A stretch of 64,000 nucleotides of DNA from Bacillota bacterium (GTDB lineage: Bacteria; Bacillota; Clostridia; Christensenellales; UMGS416), in assembly GCA_023421955.1 (NCBI GenBank), contig JAEZSE010000050.1, forward strand, positions 124,001-188,000, written 5' to 3'. Under the pieces are notes generated by a model. That model saw only the letters and a program-made list of their open reading frames with translations, was not told where the DNA came from and made no database searches. Numbering within the stretch: position 1 is the stretch's first letter; every line of letters begins with the position of its first letter. Of this stretch, positions 17,401 to 26,190 are shown piece after piece. The position numbers and the translations under genes are program-made.

Positions 17401-17763
17401 CAAAATTCAAATGGCATCAGAGCTGCGTTAAGTAAATTAGCCTCTTTGGATTCGGGCGTTACCGATGAAGCAAAGATGTGGGTTCGCAGTTTGTCGAAGG
17501 CATTTGAAGAACAGGGCTTCGCTACAATATCGTTTACCCCTTTTACCATAAAAAGAGATATACCCGTGGAAAAACTCTACATTAGAGAAATCAATGGCAA
17601 CATATCACTGATTTCATTTGATGGAGGCGTTGATATACCTGTTAGGCCAACGGAAGAGTTGCCGTTTGACAAGCTCGCCAATCGGCTTGATGTATTCTTC
17701 GAAAAAGTCAACGGCATATGGAATTTGGCTTCGTATGACCCGAGAATCAAGGTATCTCATTAA
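14425..17763 (+). CDS. hamB: Hachiman helicase HamB
   Basis: 1112 residues. An N-terminal helical region (about 1-280) precedes a superfamily 2 helicase: motif I TSAGKT at about 300-305, motif II DEGH at about 402-405, motif III near LSAVLP at about 438, motif V STTLGQGVNVGIST and motif VI GRAGRAYSDYEGK at about 650. The rest is helical. In Hachiman, HamB loads on damaged or phage DNA and controls HamA nuclease. Partner order, 2-nt spacing and domain content support Hachiman; the related AbpAB pair is the main alternative. All helicase motifs are intact. Confidence 0.85.
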   Translation: MSIPAKIAKDTATRLLSGRSQNLSAQSDARHILQEVNELEENYPQFDTLLTEKATHIAYALIACGCSIIENDDAKGDDYTYGLSLLEKAGAILFDTYGQNKTEEFSKDYNLLIAGMSLYASKQFSRAYIAIKHIGVDFVAGQIISDFIRKDFRSLVSNINRAWFSACSDETDLRVLDEWVIAHEIARCFMMLMDFVFSGNSDAFLRIDELLSELLAIAAEDILTLYWLIVRLLKILFTSYENASLWTLLPPLLPMDALTDEYIRLLGSFRSPITELWTSQIDALNTALGNNTGAVINLRTSAGKTRVAELAILQSLMKNADSKALYLAPFRSLAFEIEDNLSKVFSPLGYTVTHLYGSASVNPSDFEMLASSNIIIATPEKAKALIRCDPAIADGLNVIIIDEGHLLGANERNIRNESFINHIKDFATKNQIRVVLLSAVLPNADELAEWITGDSSLVAKSEWKPSLERTGLLLWDGEDVRLEWNSDGSPFNPNFIRKHPLGFGRRRNGFPNDKTEAVAATAVRLANSGTVMIFSAKANSITNIAGAVLLAMGENPEDYPWDVTPWELFESVCIEELESDSIILRAARKGVICHNNRLPTQVRIAMEHLMRSKQPLIIIASTTLGQGVNVGISTVIVSTPYYSDESISNADFWNVCGRAGRAYSDYEGKILYAIDISKKQKSWQINRNRKLANQYFNKNRIGKAKSGILFAISAIHSIARKAGVDFESLIEIVANDTVQTSLPEEASRDISFIFELFDDELLSMHEDFSDDDDTLDWADDLLRNSLAIIQVEHEQGKLEYISLLKARITGLIRRFPNRDFRKRLISTSIPLSVSQAMLNDVDYFKRLAEQYCIEAESTPNKVAILSQYIKLVEDWVFSHADFLIEDQVNQTLLEKIRIDWLGGTALKIIADIDKNAEKATKEFYGYTLPWLLNAIAQMFDPFFEEQLRRVYSTFAMLVEIGLPSEVAANIYLAGVRSRQVSLELSLLELMKEQNSNGIRAALSKLASLDSGVTDEAKMWVRSLSKAFEEQGFATISFTPFTIKRDIPVEKLYIREINGNISLISFDGGVDIPVRPTEELPFDKLANRLDVFFEKVNGIWNLASYDPRIKVSH

Positions 17764-17777
17764 CCTAATTATGTAAT

Positions 17778-17802
17778 GCCCCTCTCTCAGCCGTGGAGGG
17801 GC
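17778..17802 (+). terminator. Hairpin after hamB
   Basis: The stem GCCCCTC / GAGGGGC lies 15 nt after the hamB stop. No T-run follows, so termination would be weak or factor-dependent. Confidence 0.4.
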
Positions 17803-17807
17803 AAGAT

Positions 17808-17957
17808 CTATGATGGCAACACGATTACTCCAGCTTTCGTCCCGGAAGCGTCACCCACAGGCACGAGAGTGCACTCGGTTCCTTCGCCCTCGCCACCGAC
17901 GATCAGCGCGAAGTTCGTTTTACCAGAATCATAAAAAAATAGCAGGTTAAGAGACAT
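17808..17957 (-). pseudogene. Gene remnant between hamB and the PIN gene
   Basis: In the 339-base gap between hamB and the PIN gene, a minus-strand frame encodes 49 residues (MSLNLLFFYDSGKTNFALIV... ending KAGVIVLPS). It is protein-like and in frame with a few residues upstream (AYHFVDHSV), but it has no ribosome-binding site. It looks like the 3' end of a lost gene. I do not recognise the family. The rest of the gap shows nothing. Confidence 0.35.
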
Positions 17958-18102
17958 CACGCTGTGGTCGACGAAGTGGTATGCAGTTTTACGTTAGAAT
18001 GGGATTATCCTATGCTGTGCTTCAGCTGGATAAACATAGTTCATTACTATAGAAAGTGGTTTCCAGAATAGAATAATTACAAGATGGCGGCGACTTTCCG
18101 TT

Positions 18103-18600
18103 TCAGAACTGCCAGCCTTCTCTTTCGGCGAGCTCGGTTATGTTGTAGCAGGGGATGCCATAGGCTTCACAGATTTTGGGGATTTTCTTGGGGGACGTCT
18201 TGTTTTCCTCTGTGATGACCGCGAGTCGGTACTTCATCGCCGTGGCGATCAGGAAGGCATCGGCGGAAGACTTGGCGTTCTTGAAATCGATCAGCTCCGG
18301 GTGCTCGGTCACAACGCGGGCTACAAGCTGCTGGATCTCATCGTCGATATCCAGCACAACGCACTGATGCCGGGCGAGCCATTGCCGGAGTTCTTCGTCC
18401 TCCACTTCATCTTCGATTTCGGAACAGGTTACAATGGCTTGTCCCCTAACAAGTTCATCGATCCTCTCCCACAAGGTGCTGTAGACATTGCGGCGGTGAG
18501 GCTCGTCCGACTTCTGGGAGATAATCGAACACGTATCGATGACATATCGATATAGGGGCGGCAGAATGGTTTGTTGTCCAGGGGCTGCGTTCATCACCAT
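18103..18600 (-). CDS. DUF4411 PIN-domain protein
   Basis: 165 residues from ATG at 18600, with GGAGGT 6 nt upstream; the start overlaps the end of the preceding gene by 7 nt. PIN acidic residues are visible: RYVIDTCSII (Asp near the N-terminus), VTCSEIEDEVED (Glu) and KSSADAFLIATA (Asp). PIN proteins are metal-dependent RNases, often toxins. DUF4411 genes are commonly paired with an ImmA/HTH gene, as here, and often lie beside type I restriction systems, so this is probably a toxin-antitoxin-like unit. Confidence 0.8.
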   Translation of the reverse strand: MVMNAAPGQQTILPPLYRYVIDTCSIISQKSDEPHRRNVYSTLWERIDELVRGQAIVTCSEIEDEVEDEELRQWLARHQCVVLDIDDEIQQLVARVVTEHPELIDFKNAKSSADAFLIATAMKYRLAVITEENKTSPKKIPKICEAYGIPCYNITELAEREGWQF

Positions 18601-19787
18601 TTCGCCACCTCCGCGATGAACTTCGGTATATGCTTTTCTTTGATGCCGAGAAGCCCAGAAAGATCTTGCTTGCTGAAGTAGCCCTCTCCGTAGCCAATGA
18701 GCAATAAGCGGCAAATGGCGGCGCTGTTCTTGTCAACGGCTTCTCTGCTCATGTTCCTTGGTATGGGCTGCGCTCTGCCTTCCTTCTGGGCAGCTTTATC
18801 TGCTTCACGTTCCATTTCGAAGGACTTCCGTATTTCGTTTGCGAACGTGTCATACTCATCTTTCGAGAAATGGTCTGTGTCAAACAACCGCCGGGTTATG
18901 ACTTCCTTGCTTACACTGAACCTTTCGGCAATCGTTTTGATGTCTTCCAGACTGATGCTGGCGAGCTTATGAGCTTTAAGGTAGGCGTCGAGTGAATCCG
19001 CCGGGACGAGGACTTCACCGGCAACAGCGTTGCAGAAAACCTCCTCGCCCTGTGCGGTGAAAGACGAATACATATCGTTGCACAGCGTGGACTGGCGTTT
19101 GAGAATATGCATCAACTCATGGATAATGGAGAAGGATTTCGCCGGATAGCGGTCGTCGTCGTTGATGCCGATGATTGGTTTTTTTTCATCGAAGATTGCA
19201 ATGCCGCGCACAGCTTCCACTTCCACCCCTGTGAAGCAATGAATGAAGATGCCTTTGCTTTCAATCTTCTGCCGGACATACAGATAAAACTGCCGGGCAG
19301 ATGTTGCCCGGAACTGCGCTTCAAGCTCAATCCCATAAAACTCCCGTATGGCTCTCGCATATTCGGTAGGAGGTGCTGTGTCAGGAATAGTGGGAAGAGA
19401 CAGCGGAACGTTCGCCAGACCGAGTTCTTCCTCTGAAGTGTACAGAAAATCACGGGCGCGGATGAGGTCAACAATGGCAAGGTTCAACGCGCTGTCATCA
19501 ATGGCGATGCCTTCCGGCATCGTCCGCAGATTCCGCAGGTTTGCCAGGTGTTTGAAATTGATGTGTTCCTTGCTCATATACAGCCCGGCAAACGGCACCT
19601 TGAGTGCCTTCGCCAGCGTTTTCGCCTGATTGATAGTCGGAACGGCAGCGTCATCGGGCGCGAGCCACTTCGCTATTGTAGCCTCCGCGATATGGGTTCG
19701 CTGAGCAAGGAACGCGTTCGTGACGCCTATATGCGTACATATATGCGCCAGCGTGTCTTTATTGATCAAAGCATTAGCTCTCGGCAT
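18594..19787 (-). CDS. HTH plus ImmA/IrrE metallopeptidase
   Basis: 397 residues. The N-terminal HTH (about 10-70: FLAQRTHIAEATIAKWLA) is followed by an ImmA-type zinc peptidase with SIIHELMHILKR (HExxH) at about 224-235 and a Glu-rich region GEEVFCNAVAGEVLVP. Such proteins can cleave or bind a partner repressor; here the overlap with the PIN gene suggests it is the antidote or controller. AGGAGGT precedes the ATG. It follows hsdS by 49 bp on the same strand. Confidence 0.82.
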   Translation of the reverse strand: MPRANALINKDTLAHICTHIGVTNAFLAQRTHIAEATIAKWLAPDDAAVPTINQAKTLAKALKVPFAGLYMSKEHINFKHLANLRNLRTMPEGIAIDDSALNLAIVDLIRARDFLYTSEEELGLANVPLSLPTIPDTAPPTEYARAIREFYGIELEAQFRATSARQFYLYVRQKIESKGIFIHCFTGVEVEAVRGIAIFDEKKPIIGINDDDRYPAKSFSIIHELMHILKRQSTLCNDMYSSFTAQGEEVFCNAVAGEVLVPADSLDAYLKAHKLASISLEDIKTIAERFSVSKEVITRRLFDTDHFSKDEYDTFANEIRKSFEMEREADKAAQKEGRAQPIPRNMSREAVDKNSAAICRLLLIGYGEGYFSKQDLSGLLGIKEKHIPKFIAEVAKW

Positions 19788-19836
19788 GATGACACCTCCT
19801 TCCGCTATTATATGTAAGAATACTACATTTGCTCGC

Positions 19837-21075
19837 CTACCCGCAAACCCGCACCTGCCCGTTCATCAGCAGCGGCAGCAGGAAGTCGCGCAGGGCGGTG
19901 AGTTCATAGTTCTCATGCTCAGTACTTTTGACCGTTTCGATCATAGGAAATATTTTTTCGCTGTATTGAAGGACAAGTTCATCGGGGGGCATTGCAAAGC
20001 TGTATGCCTCAAGCTCGCCCTCCCAATTTACATAAGGCTGCTGTGATTTGCCGGAGAGTTTTACGGCATACGCGATTGTTTCATCAGCATTCACCACTTG
20101 GTATAGGTAGGGTAGCATTTCTTTCTTTTTCGGGCGCATGACAATGCTCGTCGAACGTGTTATTCCGTCTTGCGCCGAGATGCATACTCGATGGAAATGA
20201 ACACGCATGGCACCTAGAAGAATATCATTTTCTTTGTATAGCAATAAACTGCTGTTGGCACTCTCATATGGCTGGCCTCCAAAGAAGCTCATCCGTCGAA
20301 TCGGAATAACTTCAAGCGGTGAATAGTACATGCCGGACAGATGCTGTCCGGGTTTCGTGCCTTCTGTAATGTTATTGACAACATCCGAAAGAGCATTAAC
20401 GCTCCAACCTTTTGGAATCTCCCGTTTTAACTGTTTGTTGTAAACCATTTCCCCGCCACTGGCACGGTAGGGTTTGCCCTCCGCGTTAGGGAAGTCGAAC
20501 TGCACGAACCAGTAGTCATAGAGCATTTTTGCTGTCTGCTCCAACAGCTCAATAATCTGTTTGTTAAGCCTGATTTTCTTCGCAACACTTGACAAAACAA
20601 ATGCGATTTTATCCTGTTCAGGCTTTTCAAAATACGGTATTTTAAGATTCTTTAAGTCTGGTATATTCAGGTTGCTAACAATTGACCCAGTTTTATCAAC
20701 GACGGAAATCTGCTTTTGAACATAGTCAGAAAGAATGGCGAATGTAAGATAAGCCGGATTGCATATGTTCTTGTTAACCTTCAGCAATACGACTCTTTGC
20801 CCCAAACAGCATTTGATCCCGTTTGGAATTATACAGACTTCGCCCATCGGGGCTTCCCTCGAAATAATAAGGTCGCCCTCTTCTGGAACAGCCCGCTGGG
20901 TTCGTTGCATATATGTTTTCTCATCTACAAACGATGCGTCAGAAAAATCGAGCTCACCGTGCTTGATATTGTAATTCCTTACAACGTAAATACCCTCGCT
21001 CTGCCAAGCGGGTGTTGAGTGGGGACAATCAACGACATCGGTGCAAAGGCTGTTCAGGTCAATTGTCGGTGCCAT
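19837..21075 (-). CDS. hsdS: Type I restriction specificity subunit HsdS
   Basis: 412 residues from MAPTIDLNSLCTDVVDCPH, with GAGGGGG upstream of the ATG at 21075. There are two target-recognition domains (about 1-150 and 220-370), each followed by a helical conserved region: KIAFVLSSVAKKIRLNKQIIELLEQTAKMLYDYWF between them and ENYELTALRDFLLPLLMNGQV at the end. It sets the DNA target for HsdM and HsdR. The gene appears intact. Its 5' end overlaps the Cys-rich small gene by 17 nt. Confidence 0.9.
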   Translation of the reverse strand: MAPTIDLNSLCTDVVDCPHSTPAWQSEGIYVVRNYNIKHGELDFSDASFVDEKTYMQRTQRAVPEEGDLIISREAPMGEVCIIPNGIKCCLGQRVVLLKVNKNICNPAYLTFAILSDYVQKQISVVDKTGSIVSNLNIPDLKNLKIPYFEKPEQDKIAFVLSSVAKKIRLNKQIIELLEQTAKMLYDYWFVQFDFPNAEGKPYRASGGEMVYNKQLKREIPKGWSVNALSDVVNNITEGTKPGQHLSGMYYSPLEVIPIRRMSFFGGQPYESANSSLLLYKENDILLGAMRVHFHRVCISAQDGITRSTSIVMRPKKKEMLPYLYQVVNADETIAYAVKLSGKSQQPYVNWEGELEAYSFAMPPDELVLQYSEKIFPMIETVKSTEHENYELTALRDFLLPLLMNGQVRVCG

Positions 21076-21292
21076 GGTTTTCCCCCTCGCGCAGTTTGAG
21101 ATAATATCTTTTCCAAGATTTTGACGGTCTCCGGCAGATGCTATCAGACGAAGCAAAGGCGCACACTTCATCTAAAAAGCAAGCATTGCATATCTCAGGG
21201 TTCGAATGACGGCACCCATAAGTCTGCTCCTCGGTATCGCCTGTGTTCAACGGAGCAGTTAACGAAAACCGTAGGTCTTTACTTATTCTCAT
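21059..21292 (-). CDS. Cys-rich small protein between hsdM and hsdS
   Basis: 77 residues, overlapping hsdM by 14 nt and hsdS by 17 nt, so it is fully embedded in the operon. Five cysteines are spaced as YGCRHSNPEICNACF, DEVCAF and SICRRP, which suggests a metal-binding or disulfide-stabilised fold, with a conserved-looking PSKSWKRYY tail. I recall similar small proteins in other hsdMS loci but know no function. Overlap at both ends argues that it is a real gene. Confidence 0.6.
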   Translation of the reverse strand: MRISKDLRFSLTAPLNTGDTEEQTYGCRHSNPEICNACFLDEVCAFASSDSICRRPSKSWKRYYLKLREGENHGTDN

Positions 21293-22961
21293 AACGCAAA
21301 CTCCTCAGTGCCTTGAAAATTGCCTGATCGGTATTGCGGCAGTCTGCAATGAGTTCACCAAAAACGGTCTCAAAACGCTTAATACGCGCCTGAAACTCAT
21401 CGTCCGTTATCGGGTTATACATAACCTTTATGTCAAAGTAGCTGCCTGGATTGAAGGAGTATTTCCCATCTTTTAGGTCTGCGAAAGTTTTTACAACACT
21501 AAATTCATCATCGTCTACTGCGCCGTTGACTGTGTCGATTATCCTCTGTTCCTCGTCTTCGGACAACAGTGTTTTTTGGTTTTTTCCATCTTTGATTTTT
21601 GTTCCAAGAGTGGACGCATCCACTAACACCACTTTGCCTGAAGTGTTGCCTTTATCGATGAAGATGATTGACACATTTGTACCTGTAGTGGCGAAGATAT
21701 TGCTGGGCATAGAAACAACCGCTCGGAGCCAGCCCTCATTTACAAGGCGCATCCGGATTTTGTTAGCAATGCTGGTCGCCTTGCCTTTGCCAGCGGTCAA
21801 AAAGCCTGTCGGCACGACCACGGCGGCTTTGCCCTTGGGGGCGAGGGAGGAGATGATGTGTTGCAAGAACAGGAGGTAAATCTCCATCTTGTCGACATCT
21901 TTGTTCGGAATTTTTGGCACCCCAGCGAAGAAGCGTTTCTTGAACGCCTTGGCGGTTTCGCTCTCATCCTCCACGGCGGACTGTTTGCTTGCGTCGACGC
22001 GGTCGCGCCAGTCGGAAAAGTCCAGCTTGAACGGCGGATTGCTGACGATGTAATCAAAGCCGTCCTTTGGTTCCCGTTTGATCAGGTGGTACGGTTCCGT
22101 CATGGTGTTGCCCTGTACCACGTTCAACAGCGAATGGGCAAGGTTGTTGAGGATCAGATTCATGCGGAGCAGCGTCGAGGATTTCTGGCTGATGTCCTGG
22201 GAATAGATGGTGCAGCGATCCTCGCCGATCTGGTGAGCGAGACTCATCAGCAGGGAGCCCGTCCCCGCGCCGGGGTCGCAGCACTTGGCGTTGGAAACTT
22301 CGCCGACGACCAGTATTTCAGACATGATCCGCGCTACGGCGTGGGGTGTGTAATACTCGGCATATTTACCGCCGCCGTCTTTGTTGTAATCCTTGATGAG
22401 GTATTCGAAGATAGTGGCGAAGAAGTCGTATTTTTCATGGAAGATATCGCCGAAGTTGCAGAGAAACAGCTTGTTGACGATGGCGCGGCAAAAACCGTCG
22501 CGCTTGGCTTCCTCTACCACGTACTGGCTGATGCCGCTGAACAGCCGGATTTTTTCGCCGCCGGATGTGCCGACGGAAAAGATGTCGGCGTTCAGCGACG
22601 CTACCGAACGCATGGTGTCGTCAAACAACTTTGCAAACTCGGGAGCGTTCTGGCTGTTAAACATATTGGATATGTAATGCTCCCGGTTCAGCTTGGCAAC
22701 ACCCGGCGGTAGAATCGCAAGCAGCAATTCATATTCATCATCGGGCAGCGACTTCAAGAGTTCTTCGAGGTTCTCAGCTCTCTGGTACTTGGCGTCCAGC
22801 TTGCGAACCTCAAAGAAGAACTTGTCGTTCATGAACTTGTACAGGAACACTTCGGTGATGATCTTATACTCGTTGCCGTCGTTCCCTAAGCCGTGGTTCG
22901 CACAGATGGCTTTCAAGTCGTCTACAAGCTGCTTTGTTCTATCCCTGACGGTCAAATTCAT
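21279..22961 (-). CDS. hsdM: Type I DNA methyltransferase HsdM
   Basis: 560 residues from MNLTVRDRTKQLVDDLK. The SAM-binding motif CDPGAGTGSLLMSLA and catalytic motif IVSNPPFKLDFSDW (N6-adenine type NPPF) are intact. It methylates the host copies of the HsdS target. The ATG at 22961 overlaps the hsdR stop as TGATG, with AGGAG 12 nt upstream; a TTG four codons earlier is directly against that site and less likely. Confidence 0.95.
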   Translation of the reverse strand: MNLTVRDRTKQLVDDLKAICANHGLGNDGNEYKIITEVFLYKFMNDKFFFEVRKLDAKYQRAENLEELLKSLPDDEYELLLAILPPGVAKLNREHYISNMFNSQNAPEFAKLFDDTMRSVASLNADIFSVGTSGGEKIRLFSGISQYVVEEAKRDGFCRAIVNKLFLCNFGDIFHEKYDFFATIFEYLIKDYNKDGGGKYAEYYTPHAVARIMSEILVVGEVSNAKCCDPGAGTGSLLMSLAHQIGEDRCTIYSQDISQKSSTLLRMNLILNNLAHSLLNVVQGNTMTEPYHLIKREPKDGFDYIVSNPPFKLDFSDWRDRVDASKQSAVEDESETAKAFKKRFFAGVPKIPNKDVDKMEIYLLFLQHIISSLAPKGKAAVVVPTGFLTAGKGKATSIANKIRMRLVNEGWLRAVVSMPSNIFATTGTNVSIIFIDKGNTSGKVVLVDASTLGTKIKDGKNQKTLLSEDEEQRIIDTVNGAVDDDEFSVVKTFADLKDGKYSFNPGSYFDIKVMYNPITDDEFQARIKRFETVFGELIADCRNTDQAIFKALRSLRYENK

Positions 22962-25900
22962 CAGACTGCCCAACTCCTGTATTCTTCGAAATATTCTCTG
23001 GCGACGATATCGCCGATCTGTTTGGTTGTGGTGGCGTCCGGCTTGAGCTTCACGCCGCTGAAATTATCGAATATCAGCCTCATCAGCCCTTGTTTGAAAT
23101 ACGCCTCATTTTTGATCAGAGCTTCTTGGTGAAGCAGGTTCTCGTCTGTACGCTGCTTTATGCCCAGCAGGGCTTGATTAATGGCGACCATTCGGTTGCC
23201 CCAACCGGGGAAATTCAGCTCCGTGAGCCGCTTATGCACACGGGCGAATTTCGGGTCTCCTTGGTATTTATCAGCCAGCATCCTGTCGCGGCGGTTCTGG
23301 TCGCTGATGCGGTCATATATGCTCCGCAGGATTCTGATGTCGCTTTCCAGTTCCTCCGGCGTGGGTGTTTCGGTCAGCTTCTTCTTTTTGAACAACCGCT
23401 CCAGTTCCTCATAGAGGGTGACATATACGGGGTCTTTATGGTCAAAGTTCTGCTGCATCGCCTCGCGGGTTTTGCGGACTTGTTCTTTATAATCATCCAC
23501 CAACCCGAGGGGCAGTTCGCGCTCGCTCACCTTGCGGAAGGAGAACACGATCTCCTCAAGTGCCATGTTGAGGATGTTTGAGTTGTCCTCGGCATTTTCC
23601 AATGCCTCGCGCTGGTTGATGAGGGCAAGGCGATTGTTTACCTCAGTCAGCAGGTTGTTTAGCTTTTTGAAGTCGAGCCTGTCGGCAAGCTCGTCGTGAC
23701 CGTAGGTACGGATAAGGTTGCCGAGCACCTTGGCGTTTTCCAACGCCCGCTTCAGTTCAAGGATTTCTGCGCGGTCGTCAATATCGCTGATCTGCTCACT
23801 AAACCGCTCGGCGTTTTGAGTATCGTAATAGAACAGCTTCTCTTGGATTTGCCCGATTTCGGCTTCGATTTCCTCCGCTGACTTGAACAGCGTGCTGTAC
23901 TGCTGCCATTCGTCGCCAATTTCTTCTTCAAACTCCTTGAAGTAGGCGGCGTTGGTTTTATCAAACTCGCGCCGAATGTCGGCAAAGTCCACCACAAAGC
24001 CATAGCGAAAATCTTTGTAGGGACGGTTCACCCGCGTTAGTGTCTGGAGCAGGTTGTGGTCTTTGACCACGCGATTCAGATAGAGTTTTTTCAGCCGCTT
24101 TGCGTCGAAGCCCGTCAGGAGCATATTATAGACGATGAGCAGGTCGATGTTACCGAGCTTAAACTCATCGCGGTTGTTGCGGCGCGTTTCTTTGTCATCC
24201 ACATCGTGCAGGATCAGCGATGTCTTTATCGCCGGGTGCTTCTCGCCGATGATGCGGAACAGTTCCTTCGCCTGTTCGCTGGTGTCGCAAACCACCATGC
24301 CGCCGATGGACGGATCGCCCAGCTTCACGCGGCTGGCAAGGAAGTCGTTGACGATATATTCCGCGAGCGGCTCCACAAAACGATGGTGGGCATAAACCAC
24401 GCCCTTCTTGACAGAGCCGAGGGCAACCTCCAACTGCTCAAGGATTTCTTTGAGCCTTGCCTTGTAGGTGGTTTCAATGCCCTCCCGGATCAAGCGTAGG
24501 GTATAACCGTCTTCGATGGAGCGGCTGTAAAAATACTTGTGGATGTAATCACCGAACACATCTTTGCTATTGAAGCGCAACGGCTTGCCGTCGGCATCCT
24601 TGAGCTTCTGGTTCAGGAGCGGCGTACCTGTCAAGCCGATGATGATGGCGTCCGGGTCGCTCTCATACAGGTTGGCAAGAAAGCTGCCGTGTGGGTTGTA
24701 ACTGCGGTGAACCTCGTCGATGAAATAGACACGTTGGACATTGATGTCATAGTCGCTCTGTTTGACGACTTTGGAATCGGTGCTGAATTTTTGGATGTTG
24801 ACGACCGTTATTTCGGGCGTTCCTTCGGGATTTTCGATTGCGCCTTGCGCGGTGATATAGCCAACAAATTCGTCTTTGCTGTTGGCGATGTTCACCCGCA
24901 AGCCCCGGTTCTCGAATTCGTCGCGGGCTTGGGTCATCAGGTCGAGCCTGTCCACGATGAAATAAAACTTCGGCACCGTTTTGCGCTTTTGGAAATAATC
25001 CGTCAGGTAGGCGACATTGAAATAGGCAAGGGCGGTTTTGCCGCTGCCCTGCGTGTGCCATATGATGCCCTTGCGGACACCCTCGTCGAGCTTATGCGCG
25101 ATAGCTAGCGTCGCAAACAGCTGCGGATATCGCATGACGTGCTTTTCCAAGCCATTTTTCTCTGCAACATACACGATGCCGTACAGCAGAATGGTCTGCA
25201 AGCGTTCCCGGCTGAGAAGCGAGGATATAATGCGGTTCGTCGGCTTATGCGGCGATTTATTGGTGATGTACTCCTCCGACGACTTGATCTGCGGCAGGTT
25301 ATTGTCGCGCAGGATGAAATCTTCTGTTGTGTCATCGGACGGAAGAAGGCGGTCGAAAATGTCCGGGTTTTCCTCGCGAAAGCAATTGAAGCTGGCTTCC
25401 TTCGCCGCGACCGAGGCATAAAACGCGCCTTGAATCGGCACGGTCGAATCCGAGTCATACTCCATGTTGTTGGAGAAAATCATAAACTGCGTCGCGCCGA
25501 TAAACCGCCGGAATTTCTTGTTCTGAAAACGGGTGTTTATGCGGTTGCGCTCGGCAAGGATACCGTCTCGATTGTTTGGCTTTTTTACCTCGACAAACAC
25601 CAGCGGAATGCCGTTGATAAGAATAGTGATGTCTGGGCGAAACTCCTCTTCACCGTTTTTACAGGTTAGCTCTGTGCAAACATGGAAGCTGTTATTGTTG
25701 AAATTGTCAAAGTCGATCAGGCGAATGCCCGTCTTGGTCATCAGGCGTTTATAGAAAGCGCGTCCCAAATCGTCATAGTCTAGCAAGTCAGAAAGCTCAG
25801 ACAGTAATGCCTGAGGATTGATTTCTTCACTGGCATTCAACCGCTGGATGCTATTCGCGAAGATTTTGGTGAATATGTTGGTGTCGGTATCCCAAACGGC

Positions 25901-25987
25901 ATTTTTCAAAGATACATACTCGTAACCGAGCCGCGTCAAGTGGAGCAACGCCGGGATTTTCACACGCGTGTTCTCGTTGAACGCCAT
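22961..25987 (-). CDS. hsdR: Type I restriction endonuclease HsdR
   Basis: 1008 residues from MAFNENTRVKIPALLH, with GGAGGAGG just upstream of the ATG at 25987; the frame extends 63 nt further without a site. The nuclease motif RPDITI...VFVEVKK is at about 117-136 (D119, E133-x-K135). The translocase motor follows with Walker A HTQGSGKTALAYF, YFIDEVHRSY and further helicase motifs, then the helical HsdM-docking C-terminus. It cuts unmethylated foreign DNA. First gene of the operon. Confidence 0.95.
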   Translation of the reverse strand: MAFNENTRVKIPALLHLTRLGYEYVSLKNAVWDTDTNIFTKIFANSIQRLNASEEINPQALLSELSDLLDYDDLGRAFYKRLMTKTGIRLIDFDNFNNNSFHVCTELTCKNGEEEFRPDITILINGIPLVFVEVKKPNNRDGILAERNRINTRFQNKKFRRFIGATQFMIFSNNMEYDSDSTVPIQGAFYASVAAKEASFNCFREENPDIFDRLLPSDDTTEDFILRDNNLPQIKSSEEYITNKSPHKPTNRIISSLLSRERLQTILLYGIVYVAEKNGLEKHVMRYPQLFATLAIAHKLDEGVRKGIIWHTQGSGKTALAYFNVAYLTDYFQKRKTVPKFYFIVDRLDLMTQARDEFENRGLRVNIANSKDEFVGYITAQGAIENPEGTPEITVVNIQKFSTDSKVVKQSDYDINVQRVYFIDEVHRSYNPHGSFLANLYESDPDAIIIGLTGTPLLNQKLKDADGKPLRFNSKDVFGDYIHKYFYSRSIEDGYTLRLIREGIETTYKARLKEILEQLEVALGSVKKGVVYAHHRFVEPLAEYIVNDFLASRVKLGDPSIGGMVVCDTSEQAKELFRIIGEKHPAIKTSLILHDVDDKETRRNNRDEFKLGNIDLLIVYNMLLTGFDAKRLKKLYLNRVVKDHNLLQTLTRVNRPYKDFRYGFVVDFADIRREFDKTNAAYFKEFEEEIGDEWQQYSTLFKSAEEIEAEIGQIQEKLFYYDTQNAERFSEQISDIDDRAEILELKRALENAKVLGNLIRTYGHDELADRLDFKKLNNLLTEVNNRLALINQREALENAEDNSNILNMALEEIVFSFRKVSERELPLGLVDDYKEQVRKTREAMQQNFDHKDPVYVTLYEELERLFKKKKLTETPTPEELESDIRILRSIYDRISDQNRRDRMLADKYQGDPKFARVHKRLTELNFPGWGNRMVAINQALLGIKQRTDENLLHQEALIKNEAYFKQGLMRLIFDNFSGVKLKPDATTTKQIGDIVAREYFEEYRSWAV

Positions 25988-26057
25988 TTGGGCTCCTCCT
26001 CCAATCGAACGTGATGTCGCCCGCATCTCTGGGCAGAGACACCACCCCATTCAAAAT

Positions 26058-26086
26058 ATTATATCAGAAAATGGCAATTGTTCCAA
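26058..26086 (-). promoter_or_regulatory. Promoter of the hsdRMS operon
   Basis: On the minus strand TTGGAA and TATAAT are separated by 17 nt, about 70 nt before the hsdR ATG. The -10 is perfect. Confidence 0.65.
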
Positions 26087-26190
26087 TACCGGTCTGATAT
26101 ATCATGCTTTTTTCAACTTTCTCGACATGGCGTTCATTATTAGCTTTCGAGCTTAGAGACTATAGCCACACAGCATCGGCGACAGACCTA

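Noticed and set aside
21858..22712. 284-residue plus-strand open frame
   Set aside because: Antisense to hsdM and not protein-like.
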